DNA of 64,000 nt from Rivibacter sp049446155 (GCF_049446155.1 NZ_JBMSEE010000001.1:248001-312000), one strand, 5' to 3'. Positions 15,322 through 23,307 are shown, counted from the first letter of the stretch. Notes: generated from the sequence alone by a model not told the origin. Program-made: numbers and translations.

Positions 15322-15545
15322 GCTGGCAGCCTGATACCCGCCTCGCGGTGCTTGCTGCCGTCGCGATCAGCGTGCCGACACTCGGCATACATGCATGGCG
15401 GTGCCTCACAGGGATACGCCGGCTGCCAGGTCAGCGGCTGGTCGACGGGTGAGGCGTCGGCCCGCGCCTTCGAGTGCGCTGCGCACCGATCGCCGCGGCT
15501 GAGGCAGGCGTAGAAGTGCAGATGGCTGCCGCAGAGTTGCGTCAT
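15318..15545 (-). CDS. Cys/His-rich small phage protein
   Basis: 75 residues from the ATG at 15545, with GGAGG 15 to 11 bases upstream. Six Cys and six His are spread along the chain (for example FYACLSRGDRCAAHSKA), which suggests metal binding. The neighbouring membrane-protein gene ends in an ATGA overlap with this start. Unknown role. Confidence 0.5.
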   Translation of the reverse strand: MTQLCGSHLHFYACLSRGDRCAAHSKARADASPVDQPLTWQPAYPCEAPPCMYAECRHADRDGSKHREAGIRLPA

Positions 15546-15748
15546 TGCACGCGACCCTCCACCAACAGCGCCCACACGCACGCGAGTGCGATGGCGAGCT
15601 CGTAGAGCAGATGGAACACGGCCGCGCGCCGCGTCGGGCGCTTCGCGTCGCCCCTCGGCAGCACGTCTTTCGACAGTGCCGCGAGGCTCGCGCCGGCGCA
15701 GATGCCGTGCAGGACCATGAAGAAGACCAGCAGCGCGGTCGAGACCAT
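15542..15748 (-). CDS. Small two-helix membrane protein
   Basis: 68 residues with two hydrophobic segments: STALLVFFMVLHGICAGAS (about 3-21) and VFHLLYELAIALACVWALL (about 44-62). A basic loop lies between them. It starts at the stop of the RuvC-like gene (TGATG overlap). Because of its position far from the lysis region it is not obviously a holin. Function unknown. Confidence 0.55.
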   Translation of the reverse strand: MVSTALLVFFMVLHGICAGASLAALSKDVLPRGDAKRPTRRAAVFHLLYELAIALACVWALLVEGRVQ

Positions 15749-16239
15749 CAGAATGCCTCCAGCAGCTCGGGGTTCAGGACTGCGGCGGGACGCGGCAGCG
15801 AGTCGGATACCGTCACCGCGACGGCCAGCGCGGGCCACGCGTGCGACTTGACGCCGTAGGTGCCGCCGGGCGCCCTTTTCGTGCCAGGAGCGCCGAGGCG
15901 GTCGATGAGCGCCTGTCGGATGTTTGAGTCCTTCGCGCGCGGCGAGCCGCACAGGTGCAGCTTCACGTCCTTGCGGTAGACCAGTCGGACCTTTCCGGGC
16001 TCGGCGAACTGCTGCTGAAAGCGGCCGATCCACACGCAGGTCTCGAAAACCTCGCGCCCGACGGCCATGCCGTAGCTGGCGACCATCTCGATCGCGAGGA
16101 GGTCGAAGCCGACTCGCTGGTAGAGCCGCGTCAGCATTGCGTCGTTGGGTTCGACGCCGCTCTCGATGACCTTGCCGAGGCCGTAGCGGCACCAACCGCT
16201 TTCTGTGGTGCCGGGGTCGATCGCGAGGATGGTCGTCAT
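15748..16239 (-). CDS. RuvC-like Holliday junction resolvase
   Basis: 163 residues from the ATG at 16239. The first strand AIDPGTTESGW carries the catalytic Asp (residue 8), and LLAIEMVASYGM has the conserved Glu near residue 50. HAWPALAVAVT near 135 is the place of the last catalytic acidic pair, and the usual Asp there is not evident. The fold signature is that of phage RuvC-like nucleases, which cut branched DNA before packaging. The enzyme sits downstream of the replication genes. Because the fourth acidic residue is uncertain, activity should be tested. Confidence 0.75.
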   Translation of the reverse strand: MTTILAIDPGTTESGWCRYGLGKVIESGVEPNDAMLTRLYQRVGFDLLAIEMVASYGMAVGREVFETCVWIGRFQQQFAEPGKVRLVYRKDVKLHLCGSPRAKDSNIRQALIDRLGAPGTKRAPGGTYGVKSHAWPALAVAVTVSDSLPRPAAVLNPELLEAF

Positions 16240-16838
16240 GCAGCGGCCTCCTCGAGGTAGCGACCGACGCCCATCGACGCGAACCCGCCGATCACAGGCC
16301 CGTCGACGCGGTACCGCTCGACCTGGCACGGCGGGCAGCTGATGTGCTTCGCGGTGTCCATGCCGACGATCTGCGCCGGCTTCTTCGCGGCAGGCGTCTT
16401 CACCGGCGCGGGCAAGAGCTGCTTCGGCGCCGGCTTCGGTGCCAGCTTCAGCGGTTCGACCTGCGGCGGCGGCTGGGCGACGCGCTGCGCCTTCGGCACC
16501 CACACCTGCTTCTTCGGTGTCCAGCCTTCGGCGCGGCGCTCGTGGTGGCGGCGCCGGCGGCGCGCGTTCACGTGCTCGCTGCGCCCCTCCTTGTTCTGCC
16601 GCTGCAGCTCGGCCGCCACCGGCGCCCAGGCCTCGGCCCACTCGGCGCGCGCGAAGTACTTGACCCATCGCGTGTGATGAGGGCCAGCGCGGAACACGCG
16701 GCCCTGCTTCGTCAGCTGCGCCATCACGACGCTGCGGCTGGTGAAGTGCATCTCGACCGCAGCGAAGATCTGCTGCGCACCGCAGCCGGACTCGCCTGCC
16801 GTCGAGACGAAGAAGAGGATGTGTTCGATGATGGTCAT
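16236..16838 (-). CDS. Phage protein with N-terminal winged-helix-like region and Pro-rich tail
   Basis: 200 residues from the ATG at 16838. Residues 1-65 (EHILFFVSTAGESGCGAQQI ... LTKQGRVFRAG) look like a small helix-turn-helix of the type that senses template or start sites. An Arg-rich stretch (NARRRRRHHERRAEG) is followed by a Pro/Lys/Ala-rich linker (130-165) and a CPPC motif. Function unknown; DNA binding is likely from composition. Confidence 0.5.
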   Translation of the reverse strand: MTIIEHILFFVSTAGESGCGAQQIFAAVEMHFTSRSVVMAQLTKQGRVFRAGPHHTRWVKYFARAEWAEAWAPVAAELQRQNKEGRSEHVNARRRRRHHERRAEGWTPKKQVWVPKAQRVAQPPPQVEPLKLAPKPAPKQLLPAPVKTPAAKKPAQIVGMDTAKHISCPPCQVERYRVDGPVIGGFASMGVGRYLEEAAA

Positions 16839-17065
16839 GCTGCGATCACTCCGTTGCCGCGGATCCGCGCTTCGATCAGCTGCCGGTAGCTGCGCACGAG
16901 TTGGTCGGCCTGCTCGCCGGTCAGGTTGCGCCGCACCGTCGCCATGCCCGGCTGGTTCTCCAGGAACGCGGCCATGCCGGCGTTGTCGGCCTGCTCCTGG
17001 GTGCCGACGATCAATCGGTGGTTCTGGTGGTCCCACAGGACCACGTGGACGGGCGATTCGCTCAT
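16835..17065 (-). CDS. Small hypothetical phage protein
   Basis: 76 residues from the ATG at 17065, which overlaps the dnaB stop (ATGA), and ending in an ATGA overlap with the next gene. The first half is a beta hairpin (HVVLWDHQNHRLIVGTQEQA) and the second half helical (LTGEQADQLVRSYRQLIEARI). No family recognised. Confidence 0.5.
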   Translation of the reverse strand: MSESPVHVVLWDHQNHRLIVGTQEQADNAGMAAFLENQPGMATVRRNLTGEQADQLVRSYRQLIEARIRGNGVIAA

Positions 17066-18465
17066 TCGAACGACTCCTTTCGGGTTCGGACCTGGCTGGT
17101 CGGGATCGGCGTGTCCTTCGGCCAGGGCATGAAGCGCACGTTCTCGCCGACGAACATGCTGGGAACCTTCCCGATCGCGCCGTCGCGCAACTTCGCGACG
17201 ATCAATTCGGCGTAGTACTTCCACTCATCGCCGAGGTCTGGCTTGTAGTAAATCGGCCGGTGCACGAAGAGCACGATGTCTGCGTCCTGCTCGATGTCTC
17301 CGGACTCGCGCAGGTCGGGCAGCATCGGCGTCGGATCCGGGCGCTTCTGCACGTCGCGGTTGAGCTGCACCAGCAGGATCACGACGGCGCCGAGTTCCTT
17401 TGCCAGGCGCTTCAAGCCGCGCGTGATCTCGCCCACCTGCTGCACCCGCGGCGCCTTCGGGTCCGTGGGCTCCATCAGGCTGAGGTGGTCGACGACCAGC
17501 ACGCGGATGCGGTGCTTGCGCTTCGCCGCGCGCGCCTTGCTGCGCAGCTTGTTGATCGTCAGGCCCGGAACGTCGTTGACGAACAGCGGCAGGGTCCGCA
17601 GCTTCTCGACGCTGTCGGTGACGTTGCCCCAGTCGTAATCGCGCAGGCGCTCGGGGCGCTTCAGGCGGCTGAGGTGGATGTGCGACTTCATCGACATCAT
17701 CCGGGTCCACAGCTGCTGCCGGGGCATCTCGCCGGTCCAGAACGAAGTCGGCTCGCCCGCCTCGGCCGTGGCCAGGCTGATGGTGGCGCCCAGCGCGCTC
17801 TTGCCCATGCTGGGGCGCGCGCCGATCACGATCAGCTCGCCGGGCCGGCCGCCGCCATCGAGGCGCTCATCGAGCTCAGGGATGCCCAGCGAGATCACGT
17901 CGAGCTTCTTCTGGCCGGTGGCGACGTCGCTGATGTGGTCGACGAGCTGGACGATGCCGGCCTCGGCTGGCTCCCAGTCGTCTTCGCGCACGCCAGCGTC
18001 GATCGACATCAGCTTCTGGACTGAGTCCTCGAGCAGCGTTTCCAGCGCGGTGCCGTTCGGGTTGAAAGCGGCTGTCGCGATCTCGTCCGCGTTCGCAACG
18101 AGGCGCCGCAGGATCGACTTCTCGCGCACCATCTCGGCGTAGCGCCGTGCGTTCGAAGCGCTGGGCACGCTCTGCGCCAGGTCGTTGAGGTAGGCCCGCC
18201 CGCCGGCGTCATGCAGCTTGCCCTGCCCTTCGAGGCACTCAGCGACCGTCACGACGTCAGCCGGCTTGTTCGCGTTCACGAGCATCGCGATCGCCACGAA
18301 GATCAGCCTGTGCTCGTGCCGGTAGAAGTCAGCCTCGACGAGGATGTCGCCGACGCGATCCCAAGCGAAGTTGTCGATCAGCAGCCCGCCCAGAAGGGAC
18401 TGCTCGGCCTCCCGCGAGTGCGGCGGCACGCGTAGGCGCGCCACAGCGTCGTCATCGCGCTGCAT
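17062..18465 (-). CDS. dnaB: Replicative DNA helicase DnaB-like
   Basis: 467 residues from the ATG at 18465, chosen because GGGAGGAAGCC precedes it; a Met six codons earlier lacks this. The N-terminal domain (PHSREAEQSLLGGLL) and the RecA-like domain with Walker A GARPSMGKSA (215-224), Walker B VLVVDHLSLM and VQLNRDVQKR identify a DnaB hexameric helicase. It unwinds the phage replication fork, presumably loaded by the product of the upstream gene. The two genes overlap through the alternative start. Confidence 0.92.
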   Translation of the reverse strand: MQRDDDAVARLRVPPHSREAEQSLLGGLLIDNFAWDRVGDILVEADFYRHEHRLIFVAIAMLVNANKPADVVTVAECLEGQGKLHDAGGRAYLNDLAQSVPSASNARRYAEMVREKSILRRLVANADEIATAAFNPNGTALETLLEDSVQKLMSIDAGVREDDWEPAEAGIVQLVDHISDVATGQKKLDVISLGIPELDERLDGGGRPGELIVIGARPSMGKSALGATISLATAEAGEPTSFWTGEMPRQQLWTRMMSMKSHIHLSRLKRPERLRDYDWGNVTDSVEKLRTLPLFVNDVPGLTINKLRSKARAAKRKHRIRVLVVDHLSLMEPTDPKAPRVQQVGEITRGLKRLAKELGAVVILLVQLNRDVQKRPDPTPMLPDLRESGDIEQDADIVLFVHRPIYYKPDLGDEWKYYAELIVAKLRDGAIGKVPSMFVGENVRFMPWPKDTPIPTSQVRTRKESFE

Positions 18466-18479
18466 GGCTTCCTCCCGCG

Positions 18480-19397
18480 TCATGCGGCGGCCTCCTGCGT
18501 TTTCTCGATTACCTGCTTCATGCCGCGCGCGCTCAGCAGGTACTCGACGTCCGGCTTCCAGTTCTCGTGCCCGGCGCCGCGCGGGGTGCGGCCCATGACG
18601 AAGTCGTTGTCACGCGCCCGGCTGAAGTACTGGTCGATCCAGGCCAGAGCCTGCTCCGCCGTCTCCGCGCGGCGCGTGCCGTCGCTCTTGCGGCTGGAGA
18701 GAACCCAGCCCCAGAAATCGCGCATCACCTTCTGGCGTCCCTTCCAAGTCGGCCCGTCGCGCAGACGGACCTTGGGCAGCTCGGGAAGGAGGCGGTGGTA
18801 AGCGTCGACGATGGCGTCGTACGGGCATGGGACCGTGGGCCTCTTCGGGCCGCCCTGGTCGGCGGCATCGCCGACGAGACCGAAGGTCTGTTCCTGCTCC
18901 TGATCCTGCTTCTGTTCCTGTTCCTGTTCCTGTTCCTGTTCCTGGTTAGCGACAGGGTTCGGCAACGGTTTCGAAACGGTTTCCGAAGGATCGAGAGGCT
19001 CAGGCTCCAGGCCTACTGCCCAGCCCTTCTCGGCAAGGAAGTCGGCGCGCCAGGCGCAGTTGCGCGGCACCTGGTGAACCACCTTCGCGGCGGCCTTGCG
19101 CTGGTTCGGGTTCTCGGGCGGATTCCACTCGAGGTGCTTGAAGATCCAGACCCAGTTAGTCCGGTCGCAACGGGTCGCGAAACCGTTCTCCAACAGTTCC
19201 GCAAACCCTTTCGCAACCCTTTCCGGGGTCCACTTCGTGTCCTCGGCGACATAGCCGTCGGGCAGCCTGAAGACGCCCGCGATCGTGTTGTGCGAGCAGG
19301 TCATCAGGTACAGCGCGAGAAGCTTCCCGTCATCGCTGAGGCGCGCGACGGACTCGCTTGACCAGAAGGCGCTGTGGACGCGGCCGTAGTCCCTCAT
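18480..19397 (-). CDS. Phage replication initiator / helicase loader with Gln-Glu repeat linker
   Basis: 305 residues. The N-terminal domain (MRDYGRVHSAFWSSESVARLSDDGKLLALYLMT, quoted by its key parts SAFW and LALYLMT) is the winged-helix type found in phage replication proteins. Residues about 151-168 are a Gln-Glu run coded by hexamer repeats. The C-terminal part (YDAIVDAYHRLLPELPKV ... WKPDVEYLLS) resembles helicase-loading domains of O/DnaT-like proteins. It lies directly before dnaB. Short direct repeats inside the gene could be the replication origin, as in lambda O. Confidence 0.75.
   Translation of the reverse strand: MRDYGRVHSAFWSSESVARLSDDGKLLALYLMTCSHNTIAGVFRLPDGYVAEDTKWTPERVAKGFAELLENGFATRCDRTNWVWIFKHLEWNPPENPNQRKAAAKVVHQVPRNCAWRADFLAEKGWAVGLEPEPLDPSETVSKPLPNPVANQEQEQEQEQEQKQDQEQEQTFGLVGDAADQGGPKRPTVPCPYDAIVDAYHRLLPELPKVRLRDGPTWKGRQKVMRDFWGWVLSSRKSDGTRRAETAEQALAWIDQYFSRARDNDFVMGRTPRGAGHENWKPDVEYLLSARGMKQVIEKTQEAAA
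18891..18944. repeat. Hexanucleotide repeat (nine TTCCTG-type units) inside the replication initiator
   Basis: Nine consecutive six-base units, six of them exactly TTCCTG and three single-base variants, encode alternating Gln-Glu on the minus strand. Changes in unit number would keep frame and only lengthen or shorten the linker between the two domains. Confidence 0.85.
18964..18983. repeat. Iteron-like direct repeat pair 1 (AACGGTTTC, 11-bp spacing)
   Basis: AACGGTTTC occurs at 18964-18972 and 18975-18983. A related pair, AACCCTTTC, occurs at 19204-19212 and 19215-19223. Both pairs have an 11-bp period, one DNA turn, and lie within the initiator gene. This is compatible with initiator-binding iterons, but they also encode protein, so chance is possible. 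Confidence 0.35.
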
Positions 19398-21904
19398 GCT
19401 GCCTCCTCGAAGTCGAAAAGCGTCGGCATCGCGTGCTCGCGCTCCGCCGCCTGCAGGTAGTGCACCTGGTCGCGGAAGTAGTCGGCGTTCAGCTCGCTGC
19501 CGCCGGCGCGCCGACCGAGCTTGATGGCACGCACGCCGACCGTGCCCAGCCCGTGGAACGGGTCATAGACGAGGTCGCCGAGGTTGCTGAAGCGCTCGAT
19601 CAGTCGATCGACGATGTCGAACTGCAGTGGGCAGACGTGCTTCTCGACGGCGCGGTTCGCCTGCTCGCCGTTGAGCGTGCGCATGCGTGCGACGTCGGTC
19701 CAGACGTTCGGATCCGGGCTGCCCTGCGCCAGGCAGGCGAACAGCTTCGGCAACGCGTCGCGCTCGGCCAGCGCCTCGCCGATGGCGACGTGGCGCTGGT
19801 AGTCGTACACGTGCCGCAGGCTGTCCGCGTGGAAGAAGCTCGGCAGCTTGCCCGGGCCCATGGCGGCCATCTCGTCGGCCGTCAGGAGACGGTCGCCGCT
19901 CGAGCGCCAGTAGTTGTGCGCGTCGACCTGCCAGCGCGCGAGGCTGTAGCTGTCGGGCGTGTGCTTGACCGGCTCGTCCGCATAGCCGCGCGCCAGGTCG
20001 GTCTGGGGCTTGCGGAACACCAGCACGTACTCCGAGCACCCGGTGCCCATCTTCGTGCCGTCCTTGAGCATCTCGCTGTAGCCCAGGCGGTAGGTCTGAT
20101 TGTTCTCGCGCACCACGTCGGTGGTGACGACGATCGAGCAGATCTTGTGCAGGCCGTGCTTGCGGAGATGGAACGCGGCTTCCTCGTGGAAGTAGTCCAT
20201 CGTCGGCGCGCCGAAGCCGGTCACGCTCTGGAACAGCACGCGGTCCTTGACGTGGATGCACGCCATGCGGCCGGGCTTGAGGATGCGCACCAGCTCAGGC
20301 GTCAGGAAGTCCATCTGCCGCCAGAAGTGGTCGTTGCCCTCGGTGTGGCCGAAGTCGTTGTATGACGGCGTGTATTCGTAGTGGTTCGCGAACGGGATCG
20401 ACGTGACGATCAGGTCGACGGAGTTCGCCGGCCGGGCCCGGGCTTCGAGCACCGCATCGTTGTGCGCGACCTCGAAGCGCTCGCCGGTGACGACGCGGCG
20501 CTCCACGCCGATGGTCCTGGCCAGCGAGTCCTGCATCGCCAGGTTGTCGAGGCCGTAGGTGCGCACGAGCTCGGCCATGGCGACCTGCTGCTCATCGTGG
20601 CGGCGCCACTTCGCCTTGAGGCTGGCGACGATCTCGCGCTCGGCCTCGGTGTGCACGATGTCGATGCGGCACTGGCCCTGCTGGCCGAACCGATAGACGC
20701 GGTGCACCGCCTGGATGAAGTCGTTGAACTTGTGCCCGATGCCCGCGAAGATCTCGCGTGCGCAGTGCCGCTGGAAGTTGCAGCCGCTGCCGGCGATCAC
20801 GGGCTTGGTCGACAGCAGGCGGAACTTGCCGTCGCTGAAGTCCATGATCCGGTCCTCGCGCTCGTCGAGGTCCTGCGTGCCCCACACGCTCACCGCCTCG
20901 GGAATCGCCTCCTGGATCGCGTGGCGCTCGTCCTCGAGGTCGTGCCAGACGATGAAGTGATCCTCGGGCGACTCGGCGATCAGCTCGCGCACCTTCTCCA
21001 CGCGCGCCGGCATGCTGTCGCGCTTCTCGCGCGCGGCGGCCGGCAGGTTCATGGCGACGTCCTGGATCAGCAGGCCCTGCCCCACCTTGTCGGCGCCGGC
21101 GGCACCGTAGTCGCTCGGGATCTCGTGCCAGCGCACGTCGAGCTCAGGCAGCACGTAGCCGGTGTCGTCGTGGCCGAGGTCGCTGGGCTTCGTGATGAAC
21201 ACGGCCCAGCTCGCCACCCAGAGCCAGAACTCCTGCACCTTGTGCGGGTACAGCGTCAGGTTGCCGGCCTTCTCGCTATCTCGTTGGAAGAAGCGTGTCA
21301 GGGCCTGGCCGGTGTCCATCACGCCGAGGTAGCCGGCGTAATGGATCAGCTCCTTGTAGCGGTTCGGGTCCGGCGTCGCGGTGGCGACCTCCTTGAACTC
21401 CACCGGCGCGAAGGCGGGCAGGAACTCCTGGTAGGTCTTCGAGCCGAAGCTGCGCAGGATGCTGGCCTCATCGAGGCCGGCGGCGCGGAACAGGCTCGGC
21501 GTGACCTTGCCCTCGCGCACACTCTCGTAGTTCGTCAGGTAGATCGTGCGCTCGTCGCCGATCTCTTCGTCGCGGCGAATGAAGCGCAGGTCGATGGCGT
21601 GGTCGCCGGTGAAGCGCAGCGCGGCCTCGCGGAAGAACTCCTGGCGCACGCCGAGCGGCAGTACCTGCAGGCGCAGGCCTGGTCGGTGCACGCCGATCAG
21701 GCGGTGCCACTCGAGCTGCGTCGCGGTCTTGTGCAGGCCGAAGCTGGCGAACACCGCGCGGCTGCCGCCCTTGAGCATCCAGCGCACGATGTCGCGCGTG
21801 TGGGGCTTCAGCGCCGGGTTGATCTCCTCCGGGTCGACGTCGAAGCCAGTGAAGCGCGCGAGGTTGATCTTCTCGCGCAAGAACTGCAGGTACGGATCGG
21901 TCAC
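19394..21904 (-). CDS. SNF2-type helicase fused to a beta-class DNA methyltransferase
   Basis: 836 residues from a GTG at 21904 (GTGA overlap with the upstream stop). The N-terminal half has SNF2 helicase features: a degenerate Walker A FGLHKT (55-60), TIYLTNYE (121-128), a DEAH-like LDEAS (144-148), GSGCNFQ and the motif VI segment QAVHRVYRFGQQGQ. The C-terminal half has methyltransferase motif IV TSIPFANHYEY and, after it, motif I YDPFHGLGTVG, the order of beta-class N4-cytosine or N6-adenine enzymes. No nuclease domain or restriction partner is present. It probably modifies phage DNA against host restriction, as DarB does in P1 (inference). Confidence 0.85.
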   Translation of the reverse strand: MTDPYLQFLREKINLARFTGFDVDPEEINPALKPHTRDIVRWMLKGGSRAVFASFGLHKTATQLEWHRLIGVHRPGLRLQVLPLGVRQEFFREAALRFTGDHAIDLRFIRRDEEIGDERTIYLTNYESVREGKVTPSLFRAAGLDEASILRSFGSKTYQEFLPAFAPVEFKEVATATPDPNRYKELIHYAGYLGVMDTGQALTRFFQRDSEKAGNLTLYPHKVQEFWLWVASWAVFITKPSDLGHDDTGYVLPELDVRWHEIPSDYGAAGADKVGQGLLIQDVAMNLPAAAREKRDSMPARVEKVRELIAESPEDHFIVWHDLEDERHAIQEAIPEAVSVWGTQDLDEREDRIMDFSDGKFRLLSTKPVIAGSGCNFQRHCAREIFAGIGHKFNDFIQAVHRVYRFGQQGQCRIDIVHTEAEREIVASLKAKWRRHDEQQVAMAELVRTYGLDNLAMQDSLARTIGVERRVVTGERFEVAHNDAVLEARARPANSVDLIVTSIPFANHYEYTPSYNDFGHTEGNDHFWRQMDFLTPELVRILKPGRMACIHVKDRVLFQSVTGFGAPTMDYFHEEAAFHLRKHGLHKICSIVVTTDVVRENNQTYRLGYSEMLKDGTKMGTGCSEYVLVFRKPQTDLARGYADEPVKHTPDSYSLARWQVDAHNYWRSSGDRLLTADEMAAMGPGKLPSFFHADSLRHVYDYQRHVAIGEALAERDALPKLFACLAQGSPDPNVWTDVARMRTLNGEQANRAVEKHVCPLQFDIVDRLIERFSNLGDLVYDPFHGLGTVGVRAIKLGRRAGGSELNADYFRDQVHYLQAAEREHAMPTLFDFEEAA

Positions 21905-22146
21905 CGTGCAGCCTCCGCGAGCCGGCGTGCGGCACCCTGAAGACGCGCGTTGAACCAGCGGCGCAGCACGTAGCTGCGCACCACGCTGATGACGGTGAAC
22001 CACGCACCGATCGCGACGTTGGTCGACAGAGGCACATGGATGCCGAACAGAGGGAAGATGGCCAGCTGCGACGCCAGCGCGACGCCGTAGCCGATCGCCA
22101 CGTTCAGCAGGGACTCGATGAGCGAGCCGAGGCAGGTCTGATTCAT
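21901..22146 (-). CDS. Small phage membrane protein (DUF7220-like)
   Basis: 81 residues from the ATG at 22146. Two hydrophobic segments, IESLLNVAIGYGVALASQ and an amphipathic LAIGAWFT-type helix, precede a conserved VVRSYVLRRWFN end. I associate this with the short phage membrane proteins called DUF7220. It overlaps genes on both sides (ATGA and GTGA). Function unknown. Confidence 0.65.
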   Translation of the reverse strand: MNQTCLGSLIESLLNVAIGYGVALASQLAIFPLFGIHVPLSTNVAIGAWFTVISVVRSYVLRRWFNARLQGAARRLAEAAR

Positions 22147-22274
22147 GCGGCATCCCTCTCTGCGTGCGCCACCGCACCGATGCCGCACAGACGATCGGCG
22201 CATGCTGCGGCGGTGCGATGTGTGGCCGCGATGGCGGCGGCGGGCGAAGCGAGGTCGCCTTGCTTGCAGTTCAT
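22143..22274 (-). CDS. 43-residue phage peptide
   Basis: Starts at ATG 22274 with GGAGG five bases upstream and ends in an ATGA overlap with the membrane-protein gene. The peptide MNCKQGDLASPAAAIAATHR... contains three Cys. Its ribosome site and overlaps (its start also lies within the end of the CII-like gene) argue for translation; function unknown. Confidence 0.5.
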   Translation of the reverse strand: MNCKQGDLASPAAAIAATHRTAAACADRLCGIGAVAHAERDAA

Positions 22275-22666
22275 GCGCCCTCCTTCAACGTGGGCAGCAC
22301 GCGCGACAGCTCGGCCAACAGGCGCTCGGCGCTGCTGATGGCACGCGCGCGACGGCCTTCGTCACCACCGCCCATGAACTTGGCAGCGAGGTACTCCATG
22401 ACCGCAGCCACGTCGCCGGTCTCGGCGAGGTAGGCCTCGAGGTCGTCGCAGTTGAAGCGCTGGGTGTCCTTGTCGTCGGGATCGACCCCGGCGGTCAGCT
22501 TGCGCGACAGCATCGAGGGCGACATGTCCATGCCGGCCGCGATCGTCTTGGCCGGCTTGGAGTGCACGTTGACCCGGTGCGCGAGGTAGGCCCGCAGCGT
22601 CTTGAATCGCTCCGGCAGCGCCGGCTCGAAGTTCAGCGTGAGCTGGGACACGGGAACTGACGTCAT
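22271..22666 (-). CDS. Phage regulatory protein, CII-like (CP76-type)
   Basis: 131 residues from the ATG at 22666. The centre reads AAGMDMSPSMLSRKLTAGVD followed by FNCDDLEAYLAETGDVAAVMEYL, the layout of the P2/CP76-like CII regulators: a helix-turn-helix, then a helical extension. A CII-like activator downstream of cro would steer the lysis-lysogeny choice. The frame is open much further upstream, but MTSVPVSQL at 22666 is a normal start for the family. Confidence 0.65.
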   Translation of the reverse strand: MTSVPVSQLTLNFEPALPERFKTLRAYLAHRVNVHSKPAKTIAAGMDMSPSMLSRKLTAGVDPDDKDTQRFNCDDLEAYLAETGDVAAVMEYLAAKFMGGGDEGRRARAISSAERLLAELSRVLPTLKEGA

Positions 22667-22723
22667 TGCGTGTTTCCGTCTGTTGCCGTCTGCGCGGCGG
22701 GCAAAAAAACGAGACTGCTTCGC

Positions 22724-22897
22724 ATGGACACACGCAAAGCACGAGAGGCAGCCCGCGCAGACGAAGACCTGCAGTCGTGGCTGCGCCACTGGTTCGCCGT
22801 CGCGGCGAAGCGGTTCGAAGACCAGGCAAAGGCGATCGACGGCGAGGCCGACGAGCTGCGCGCGCACGCCGAGGCAGTCAGGCGATGGGCGGCGTGA
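22724..22897 (+). CDS. Possible small antisense gene between cro operon members
   Basis: 57 residues on the plus strand, antisense to the lytic operon in its only sizeable gap. The peptide is a balanced, amphipathic helix (MDTRKAREAARADEDLQSWL ... ADELRAHAEAVRRWA) and its third codon positions are GC-rich as in real genes here. No clear ribosome site precedes it. The minus-strand frame over the same bases is Ser/Arg/Ala-rich and looks like a shadow. Confidence 0.35.
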   Translation: MDTRKAREAARADEDLQSWLRHWFAVAAKRFEDQAKAIDGEADELRAHAEAVRRWAA

Positions 22898-22902
22898 TGC
22901 AT

Positions 22903-23073
22903 TCAGGCCGCCTGCGGGCCGGTGAGGCCCTCGTCGTTGGCCGCTTCCCGCGGCAGACGGCACTGCGCGTCGATCGCCATGACCAGCGGCATGCCGCGGC
23001 CGAACGAGACGAACGGCACGCCGTGCTCGCAGCAGGCCTTTGCCAACAGCATGGACGGGGACTGCGGGGCCAT
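22903..23073 (-). CDS. 56-residue phage peptide downstream of cro
   Basis: From ATG 23073, three bases after the cro stop (TAACCCATG). The peptide begins MAPQSPSMLLAKACCEHGVP and includes FGRGMPLVMAIDAQCRLP. It has no recognised domain. Its place directly behind cro and its codon use support coding. Confidence 0.45.
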   Translation of the reverse strand: MAPQSPSMLLAKACCEHGVPFVSFGRGMPLVMAIDAQCRLPREAANDEGLTGPQAA

Positions 23074-23076
23074 GGG

Positions 23077-23286
23077 TTAGGCCGCCTGCTCGTCTCGGAC
23101 CGCGGGGCCCGGCGCCGGCGTCGGGAGGCCTTGGGCCTTGCGATAGAGGGCTGCCTGAACCCGGTCCACGATGCGCGGCGGAAGCACGTCTGGCCACTTG
23201 TCGACCGCCTGGTAAGTGACGCCGATCGCTGCGGCGGCCGCGGCCGTAGTTCCGCCCAGCTGTTCGATGGCTTCGGTTTTCAGCAT
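23077..23286 (-). CDS. cro: Cro-type lytic repressor
   Basis: 69 residues. MLKTEAIEQLGGTTAAAAAAIGVTYQAVDKW is the Cro/YdaS helix-turn-helix (recognition part GVTYQAVDKW), followed by LPPRIVDRVQAALY. It is the first gene of the leftward lytic operon, divergent from the cI-like gene, with two operator copies (23294-23330) just upstream. Cro would bind those operators and shut off the repressor gene. The Pro-rich tail is longer than in lambda Cro. Confidence 0.85.
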   Translation of the reverse strand: MLKTEAIEQLGGTTAAAAAAIGVTYQAVDKWPDVLPPRIVDRVQAALYRKAQGLPTPAPGPAVRDEQAA

Positions 23287-23293
23287 GACTCAT

Positions 23294-23307
23294 TGAACCA
23301 TAGTTCA
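23294..23307. promoter_or_regulatory. Phage operator copy 1
   Basis: TGAACCATAGTTCA, arms TGAAC/GTTCA around CATA, eight bases before the cro start. It is the best match to the site that recurs at 23317, 25721 and 25744. Confidence 0.75.

Noticed and set aside
18891..18944. Considered as a CRISPR or phase-variation tract
   Set aside because: Units are six bases without spacers, so not CRISPR; hexamer slippage cannot shift the frame.
20381..21940. 519-residue plus-strand frame over the helicase-methyltransferase gene
   Set aside because: Low-complexity shadow sequence; the minus-strand frame carries SNF2 and methyltransferase motifs.
22663..22902. 79-residue minus-strand frame that would fit the operon spacing (TGAATG start, ATGA end)
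   Set aside because: Spacing is attractive, but the product is Ser/Ala/Arg-rich and looks like the complement of the more protein-like plus frame at 22724; left unannotated.
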